From the NCBI GenBank assembly GCA_015501075.1, contig JADNYJ010000117.1:62001-126000 (forward strand): a stretch of 64,000 nucleotides of DNA, read 5' to 3'. Made by a program: the position numbers and the translations under genes. The DNA is from Gymnopilus junonius (lineage: Eukaryota > Basidiomycota > Agaricomycetes > Agaricales > Galerinaceae). This document shows positions 58,301-64,000 of the stretch, piece after piece; position 1 is the first letter of the stretch, and every line of letters starts with the position of its first letter. Below the pieces are notes generated by a model. That model worked only from the letters and a program-made list of their open reading frames with translations, did not search any database and was not told the origin of the DNA.

Positions 58301-59452
58301 AAAGGAGGAAGGTTAATGTAAGAGGCTTTGACAAGGTGAATGGATCATTGTCAGTGCCTAGTGTTCAATTAGAGCCCACTTGGGCTGTGTATCCTGTCCG
58401 ATATCGAAGATAGTAAGCCCAGACATGACCATGGCTTCCACTAACGGTGGCAAATGATGACCACCTACGACACTAAGCGGAAATTTAGTGGGCTTGGCTT
58501 CTCCATGGATTTAAGGATTTCGAATTTATGTTCAGGAGAATTAAGAAGAACCACAAGTCTCCAATTCTCCAATCAGGTGGAGTACCCCGGTCGAATTTGG
58601 AAATTCGAAAGACTGCGCAGCGGCGGTCCTGTCGAACGGAATGAGAATGAGAAAATGACACTGGATGTCGTGTATCTTGACGCAGACAGTGGCGAAGGTC
58701 GTTGGAGGTACTGGAAAGGTATAGGAGGGGGAGTCCGACAGTGGTCGTGCGGAATAGGTCGGAGAGGACCAATTGCCGGAGTGGATCGCTTTTGAAGCTA
58801 GAAGCTCGGGAGGGTTCATGGAATCGGGTAATACAGTACTGTAGCCACGTAGGCAATCCATGTGAAAGCACCAAAAACTGTCGTGGGGCGTTGGCACCGA
58901 CACCGACAGCGGGTGGAGCGCGCGCCGCGCATAGGTCACGGTTGAAAGTGTAACGCCGTCCGGCGAACAACTCGATCGTCGTCAAGCGGAAGCAAACATT
59001 CAACGACGACACGGAAGCAGAAGCGTACGGTGCAATGAACGAACCAACGAACACGAAAGAAAAAAAAGGAAAGAACAAAAATTCAAATTCAAAATTCAAC
59101 TCACCACCGCGACAAATTGTGAATCCGCGGGATATTTCAGCTGGAAAGTAACACTAGTCGCCTGGCTCGCAAATGGGATCTGCATGATTTTCCTCGCCTC
59201 TGTATTATTCGGCAGTGGCGAGGGACCAAACGGGATAATGAGGACCTGATAAGGCGGGACACCGTCCGAGCCAGCTATGGACAGTGTGAGGTTGGAGCAC
59301 TGCTGCGGGGTGTTCTGGAAAGCCCATGACCACGCCGAGGTGCCGGGGATGGTGTATAAGAGAGCAGTGAGGAGGGACAAAGGGAGGTAGAGGCGATTTG
59401 GAGGCGGGGAGGGCGCCATTCGGGTTGGTTTGAAGGAGAGAGTGGAATCCAA
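55335..59452 (-). CDS. Single-pass membrane protein with signal peptide and a 2.5 kb intron
   Basis: Another fungal surface protein with one membrane helix. Exon 1 (59452-59103) gives MDSTLSFKPTRMAPSPPPNR and a signal segment LYLPLSLLTALLYTIPGTSA, then WSWAFQNTPQQCSNLTLSIA and VTFQLKYPADSQFVAVV; the second Met at 59416 is the likelier start. Exon 2 begins at 56554 with VSDSRAFGSGGTSVAAQVTS, then SNDASCFDS, VQCTDTRIWWDPSTVQG, VIPGGQSFAVPEGSI, GTTLILVGGDNRG, a Ser/Asn/Gly stalk, the helix AIAGGVIGGIAGLIILLVLI with WFLRRKRTH, and a Pro/Gly-rich cytoplasmic tail with RNELPQYYQPEPFM and ELPPAYTAVSRSG, ending SPPEETAAA. The long intron joins in phase 0 between GTGAGT at 59102 and CTTCAG at 56555. 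No other coding segment inside it was found. Small introns at 56308-56360 and 55962-56027. Role unknown; PPAY and PPXY-like motifs hint at WW or arrestin-type ubiquitin-ligase adaptor binding (inference). Confidence 0.75.
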
Positions 59453-60698
59453 AGGCAGCCCTCTTGCCGGCTCTTTCGCTCCCCGCCCCTTCCCATCAAC
59501 ATGCGGGAAATTATACCCGTGACGTCACATGCTGATGTTAATCTTCCGTATCCGGCTAGATCTGTCACACGGTCAATGCTTGTTTTCCCTTCCGGTATAT
59601 CGCATCCGAGCTGACCTCGTCGTTGATCATCATCACCACCATCATCAGACTCCCTCCTCAGTACATAGTCTTGTCAGTACAGAACTCGATAGCTGATGTT
59701 TTCTGAACTGTGACTAGCAATTCCCTTATCGAAGGCTTATCTTCCCTCTCCAGAATCATCTAGGCTCTGTCAACCGTGCCAGCGACTACGGATCAATCCT
59801 TTAACCTGTCCTCGTCCGTCCAGAGGCTTCCAGAGGCGCACGGTACTTAGTCAATCGTTTTTAATTCCCGTTCATGGAGAACGACTTGTCGTAGGGAAAC
59901 TTGTTCTGGTTTTCTAGACCTAAGGTATTCCAGACCCTAGGTGGCGAGAGTTGCATCCGTTCATCTCTCGTTTGTCGCTTTAAGTCCAATGTCTTTGACA
60001 TGGAGAAGCATGAGGGTGTGCTGCTGTCAATAGTTCATTACCCGCCGGCGACTCTGAGTTGGGTTCTTTGTATTACCCTTCCACCGCCTCTCGTAAACGA
60101 GACAAAGCATTTAGAACTATATGCAGAGATGCTTGCTTCCTTCCTTATATCTATCAGGCTCTTTTCAGTCTCTATACTCTCTGCTAACACACAATTCTTC
60201 TCACCGTCCTTTCCACAAACTCTTCCTATTAGGCAGTGGGCCATACCATTGCCACTCATGCTCATAGTCCTCGTCGACCCGCAATGCACTCTCTTGCCTC
60301 TGCCACTCCGAACATCCCGACACCATTCTGATGCCTCCAATCGGGTATGCGTAAGAAGAAGTCGACTCAGCATCCTTTCACGATAATAACACACTCATCT
60401 GGCCTTGAATGCCCTTTGTCATAATCAGATGGCCTCTTCCACCCCATTGTAAATGTAGAAATCAATTTGGCCCCTGCACATACTATGGCCCGCAACGAAG
60501 CACGATAAAACCGACTTGTTATTTAACCAATGCCGATCGTACTCTTCCCTTAAATTGCCTCTTTTCCCAAGTTCATTTATTGACTAGAAATACGGCACAC
60601 TCTAATTTTCAGAGGGAATACGTAGAAACGTCAAATAGTAACCCTCGCTCGATCTAATAACCTCGTCGAAGCTCCGAAATCGCTACACCCCACAGACT
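59453..60698. other. Intergenic stretch, no recognised gene
   Basis: 1.25 kb. It contains the promoter of the minus-strand membrane-protein gene. The frame at 59901-60386 (161 codons, plus) has an unusual composition and a shadow on the other strand, and matches nothing known. No repeat was noticed. Confidence 0.35.
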
Positions 60699-61064
60699 AT
60701 GCTCATAGCTTTCTACACACTCACCACCTCCCTCCTCACCTTCTTCAACCAATCACCCTCTCCTCCTCCCTCTCCTTCCTCGCCGTCTTCCCTTGCTTCA
60801 CCCTGCACCCCTTCCTCTTCCTCTTCCACCCACATCTCCATCCTCTCCACCCTCACCCCTACCCACACACCTTCCCCCTCCACCATTCCAAAATCCTGGC
60901 CCTGGCTCATCCACACCTCCGACATCTACCTCGCGCACGCACACAACCACCCATACTTCAATGCCCTGCTCCTCACAGGCATGTTTGGGTATTATTTAGT
61001 CTACTGGCGGTATCATCAGATGTGGGTGCGGAGGCGGTTGAGGGCGGGTAGGAGGCTTGTTTGA
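60699..61064 (+). CDS. Small putative membrane protein, 121 residues
   Basis: An uninterrupted frame with an N-terminal hydrophobic segment (MLIAFYTLTTSLLTFFNQ), a Ser/Pro/Thr-rich low-complexity middle, and a conserved-looking C-terminal part (WPWLIHTSDIYLAHAHNHPY, FNALLLTGMFGYYLVYWRYH) ending in a basic cluster RRRLRAGRRLV. The second hydrophobic stretch (residues about 86-105) followed by arginines looks like a membrane anchor with the C-terminus inside. No family was recognised. The C/T-rich composition of the middle part makes a chance frame possible, so confidence is moderate. Confidence 0.5.
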   Translation: MLIAFYTLTTSLLTFFNQSPSPPPSPSSPSSLASPCTPSSSSSTHISILSTLTPTHTPSPSTIPKSWPWLIHTSDIYLAHAHNHPYFNALLLTGMFGYYLVYWRYHQMWVRRRLRAGRRLV

Positions 61065-61634
61065 TTTTTTTCTGGTGGGTGAGGAGCTGAGAGCCAACTT
61101 GTCGCGTGGGCCATGTACTGTGTAGAGTGGCTGTAAAGTGACTGTATCAATCAACTTCATATTTCAAAGACTTGAAGATCGTCGCATTCCAATTTCTTCT
61201 TCTCCGTTAAATTAAGCACCTTTATTATTGGACCGAATGTAATGCATGAGAATACATTACTCCGAGTCTATTAGTTGGGCTAAGCCCTTAAACAATAAAG
61301 CTCAAGGCAACTGCACATGCCTTCGGTGGGAACAATAACACTCTATCATCGCGATATCTGATGATACTTCTTGATGATTGTCCTCCCCAAAAACCAATCC
61401 ACAAAAGTGTCCAGTGCCTGAACAGTCTTTAATAGAACCAGGAACAAGGCTTGGACTCACAATCCCACAATCTCACAATTGTCAATAAATATGAATAGAA
61501 CCTCTGATTTGGAAATACCTTACCCCTTCCAGGCATTTGTGAAGCACTGCCTTTTAGATAACATGGCCCTTCGGGCACGCCTGGCCACGTGTCCAATTTT
61601 TGTGTATGCGGCGCAAGTGCCAATCCCTGACTCT
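61065..61634. other. Spacer before the mobile-element region, no gene seen
   Basis: About 570 bases, A/T-rich, with short frames only. It likely includes the 3' untranslated region of the small membrane-protein gene. Confidence 0.35.
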
Positions 61635-61794
61635 CACTGCTGGCACCGAGTAGTGTTTCTTGAGGAAACAGTACCGAGGAAACACGTCATATGACTTTTT
61701 TTCCACTGTTTTCTTGAGAAACACCTAAAAGAAATCAGGTGACGTGTTTCTTTCATGCTGTTTCCCAAAAAAACAGAGGTTGATGCCAGCAGTG
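61635..61794. mobile_element. 160-base MITE with nested fold-back
   Basis: Terminal inverted repeats CACTGCTGGCA (61635-61645) and TGCCAGCAGTG (61784-61794) are perfect over 11 bases. Inside lie a second inverted pair, GTGTTTCTTGAGGAAACAGT and ACTGTTTTCTTGAGAAACAC, and further copies of GTGTTTC and GAAACA, so the whole element can fold on itself. TCT occurs just outside each end and may be a three-base target duplication. No coding capacity. Confidence 0.7.
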
Positions 61795-62348
61795 TCTATC
61801 TTTCTCAGTAAAATTTACAATCAGCACCATTTGCATCCTTTCAAGATCTATGTGAAATGTAAGTTTACTGCTGGCTGCTCATTGCCAACCTTTGGTTGAC
61901 TCCTCGTGGCCAGCTGAAGGGTAATTATGTTACTTCTATAGTAAAATATGTAATGCAGAAAATGTTGAAATTTTTGTAAGCTAAAAAATTTGCAGTTCAG
62001 ATATATAGAAGAAAGTGAATAAATCTTAGCATGCTGCATAGTTTGAGGCTGTGGGAAAGCTCAGACTGACATTGGCAGGAGTCGTTCATTTCAAACTCAA
62101 CAGAACTCTTTCTATACTATCTATTACTCACATGATAGAGTCGGGGAATTCTGAATAGCGCAATGGATCTAGACCTTGGGCCTATTTTTTTTTCTTTTGG
62201 GAAGCTTCCTAAAACTGAATTCTCTATTCCACTCCAAAACCTGGTTCACTGAAAGTGACCAGGCATTTTGACTTTGCATGCCCACAGGCTTGGAGGCTCA
62301 GTTGTCAGGCTCAGTAGGGTATAAAAGGAATGATATGTTGCCCTTTGC
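61795..62348. other. Spacer between two mobile elements
   Basis: About 550 A/T-rich bases with no frame of note and no recognised repeat. Confidence 0.35.
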
Positions 62349-63782
62349 TAGGGATGCTGAAGTTCAGTTCTGAACTGACAGTTCGAACCTGAACTAGCTG
62401 AACCAGACTAATGGTTCAGGTTCAGTTCTGGTTCAGTCCGGCTGTGGGCTCAGTAGGTTTGGTTCTCAGTTCTCAGATTTTGAGATTTCTGAGAACCGGG
62501 TTTGAACTGGTTTGAACCAAACTTCTATGTATGAACTTACCAATTTTTTTGGTGTTGAATAAGCCACAAAAGGTCAAAATACTGAATGTTTTGTGACTTG
62601 ATGCCACTGCCCCAAATTAAGTCAGAGCTTGAATACACTTGCAGCCACATGAAACCTTGTTGACTCCCATCCATCAATCCTCTCTGCCACCTCATCTTCA
62701 TTCCACACTATGTTGCCCCTCCCTCAGCTGAGGATGTGGGCTAATACATGAAGGTTTGGGGTTGGGATATCAGAAAGGGGGACCCTTGAAGAGGGAGGCC
62801 CACTAGGTGCATGACAGAATGTGCCCACAAATGCATTGTGAGCGCATTTTGTCTGCTTTTTTCTCCATTGCCGATTATGCTAACTTTGTCCTTTTTTCTT
62901 CCTCAGGTTGTTATGGCCATTTCAGCAGTGCATCACTGCCTCCCTCACTGGAAAGTGTGAGCCAGAGGTGGGACATTTTTCCTGTTCTGACTGCAATGCC
63001 CACCTATGTTCCATGCAAGAGGTGGATTTGTTCATTCCACTGACATTGCCACTGCCTCTCCTCCTCAGGATGACTGGAGCTTGTGTCAGGACCCAGCAAT
63101 GCCTCCCTCATGTAAGCACAAGTTGAGAGTTGAAGGATTGGGGCTGGTACTCCAGAAATGGGGACCCTTGCAGAGGGAGGCTGACCAGGTATGTCAGAGG
63201 ATGTGCTTGCAATAGATTCACAAGTGTGTCCTATCTTGTCATTTCTTCTTTTACGCATTCACTGACCTTAGTGTTTTTGCTTTGTCAGGTCATCATTGCC
63301 ATCCATTTTGATATTGCCACCATTTTCTGTCTCCACTTCCCTTGCCAGCAAAAGTGAGTTGGAGGTGGAACTTTTTCTTGTCTTGATGCATGCAACTGCC
63401 CCTCTCATCACAAAAACCACCACCACCCTTGTCCTTCAATCTCTTGCTGCCTCACCACAGGTGGTTGGGGTGGTACTGTTATTGCACTGGGTGCTGTACT
63501 GCCTCCATATGATTCCCTAGCTATGCTGGGTGTCTTCCCTAGTATGTAGCATACATCTAAAGCCACTGTATTTACTTTTTTATACTTTAATTTATTTATT
63601 TTTCTTGAAACTTGCAGTTCACCAGTCTGAACCATGAACTGAACAGAACTGAACTGGAAGAACTGGTTCTTCAAGGTTTGGTCCAGTTCCAGTTTGGTTC
63701 TGGTAGATTTTTGACAGTTTGGTTCTTGGTTCTCGAAGAGGAGGGGGGGAGAACCAGACTGAACTGAACTTCAGCAACCCTA
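62349..63782. mobile_element. 1.43 kb non-autonomous, hAT-like element
   Basis: The left end TAGGGATGCTGAAGTTCAGT and the right end, whose reverse complement begins TAGGGTTGCTGAAGTTCAGT, form inverted repeats of about 22 bases with one or two mismatches. Both subterminal regions are packed with GGTTCAG/GAACTGAAC words in both directions (about 62360-62520 and 63615-63775), the pattern of transposase-binding subterminal repeats. The TAGGG start is reminiscent of hAT ends. The interior (62590-63540) has no transposase frame but contains a tandem duplication of about 380 bases. No 8-base target duplication could be seen, so the hAT label is tentative. Confidence 0.65.
62750..63211 (+). repeat. 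Internal tandem duplication of the 1.43 kb element
   Basis: GAAGGTTTGGGGTTGGGATA at 62750 and GAAGGATTGGGGCTGGTACT at 63132 begin two diverged copies, which both continue with GGGGACCCTTG.AGAGGGAGG and CA.GTCAGGTNNT-like segments. The repeat period is about 382 bases. Confidence 0.6.
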
Positions 63783-64000
63783 AGATGGAGGGAGCGATGA
63801 CATGTAAGTCATGTTGAAAGTGATGGAGGTGCACCTGTGCACCAGGGCCTTCAAGACTCTGGTAATAGCCTATACCCTCCTCCTGTTATATATGTGCCTC
63901 TGACCAACTCCGATCTCCAACTATATGAACTCCGACCTCATGATCCCCTCGAAGTACTACAAGTCCCGGAACACATAGACACTTAGATTACACATAGCTA
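63783..64000. other. Window end, no gene seen
   Basis: The last 218 bases contain GGTGCACCTGTGCACC, a short perfect palindrome (about 63829-63844), and a TATATATG stretch. They could be the beginning of a long terminal repeat, but the other end is outside the window. Confidence 0.25.

Noticed and set aside
59901..60386. Open frame of 161 codons on the plus strand
   Set aside because: Composition unlike neighbouring proteins, overlapping antisense frame, no splice signals and no recognisable content; treated as chance.
63809..63990. Possible long terminal repeat beginning (TGATGGAGG...TTACACA)
   Set aside because: Starts with TG and ends with CA, but no second copy, primer-binding site or target duplication is within the window.
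1..64000. CRISPR array, prokaryotic operon or ribosome-binding-site signals
   Set aside because: Spliced genes throughout show a eukaryotic nuclear genome; no regularly spaced short repeats were seen.

Overview
The window is nuclear DNA from a filamentous basidiomycete, most likely an Agaricomycete (mushroom-forming fungus). Genes are dense and split by many short introns (about 50-60 bases, GT-AG, with CTAAC/CTNAC-like branch points). Several protein families look typical of mushrooms: an EF-hand plus double-ZZ-finger giant, a GDSGS trypsin-like family, and Mid2-like single-pass membrane proteins.

Layout. 1-1,043: 3' part of a Cyp6/PPIL4 cyclophilin-RRM gene (minus). 2.9-8.2 kb: a decayed secondary-metabolism-like patch with a truncated and a near full-length but frame-broken berberine-bridge-type FAD oxidase, followed by a frame-broken GDSGS protease-like gene. 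8.4-13.6 kb: one very long minus-strand gene for an EF-hand/ZZ-finger protein. 14.7-16.1 kb: THYN1-like EVE-domain gene. 17.4-18.9 kb: stomatin/SPFH gene. 19.5-22.5 kb: KHA1-type K+/H+ antiporter (minus). 23.3-24.0 kb: BUD31 splicing factor (minus), divergent from a TB2/DP1/HVA22 (Yop1-like) gene at 24.3-26.5 kb. 28.4-29.6 kb: unrecognised disordered protein.

30.0-38.3 kb holds a mitochondrial neighbourhood: NDUFA1, a lipoate-protein ligase, NDUFAF3 (complex I assembly) and NDUFA8, plus a small gene with a likely ubiquitin-like fold. 39.5-42.2 kb: NOL11-like rRNA-processing protein. 42.7-44.2 and 45.8-47.4 kb: tandemly duplicated single-pass membrane proteins. 48.4-50.6 kb: secreted amidase (minus). 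50.6-55.3 kb has no firm gene but contains a diverged pair of repeats with conserved splice sites. 55.3-59.5 kb: another single-pass membrane protein with an exceptional 2.5 kb intron. 61.1-64.0 kb is mobile-element territory: a fold-back MITE and a 1.4 kb hAT-like non-autonomous element.

A recurring oddity is that several otherwise conserved reading frames are broken by single-base indels, mostly inside short homopolymers. The two genes at 4.3-8.2 kb carry about a dozen between them. Single events also hit a lipoate ligase, the KHA1 antiporter, the HVA22 gene tail and one membrane protein, while BUD31, NDUFA1, NDUFA8, NDUFAF3, THYN1, NOL11 and the amidase read through cleanly. This mixes probable assembly error with probable real gene decay. 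Intron positions were inferred by eye from frame continuity and splice signals; none has been tested against RNA data or a database.
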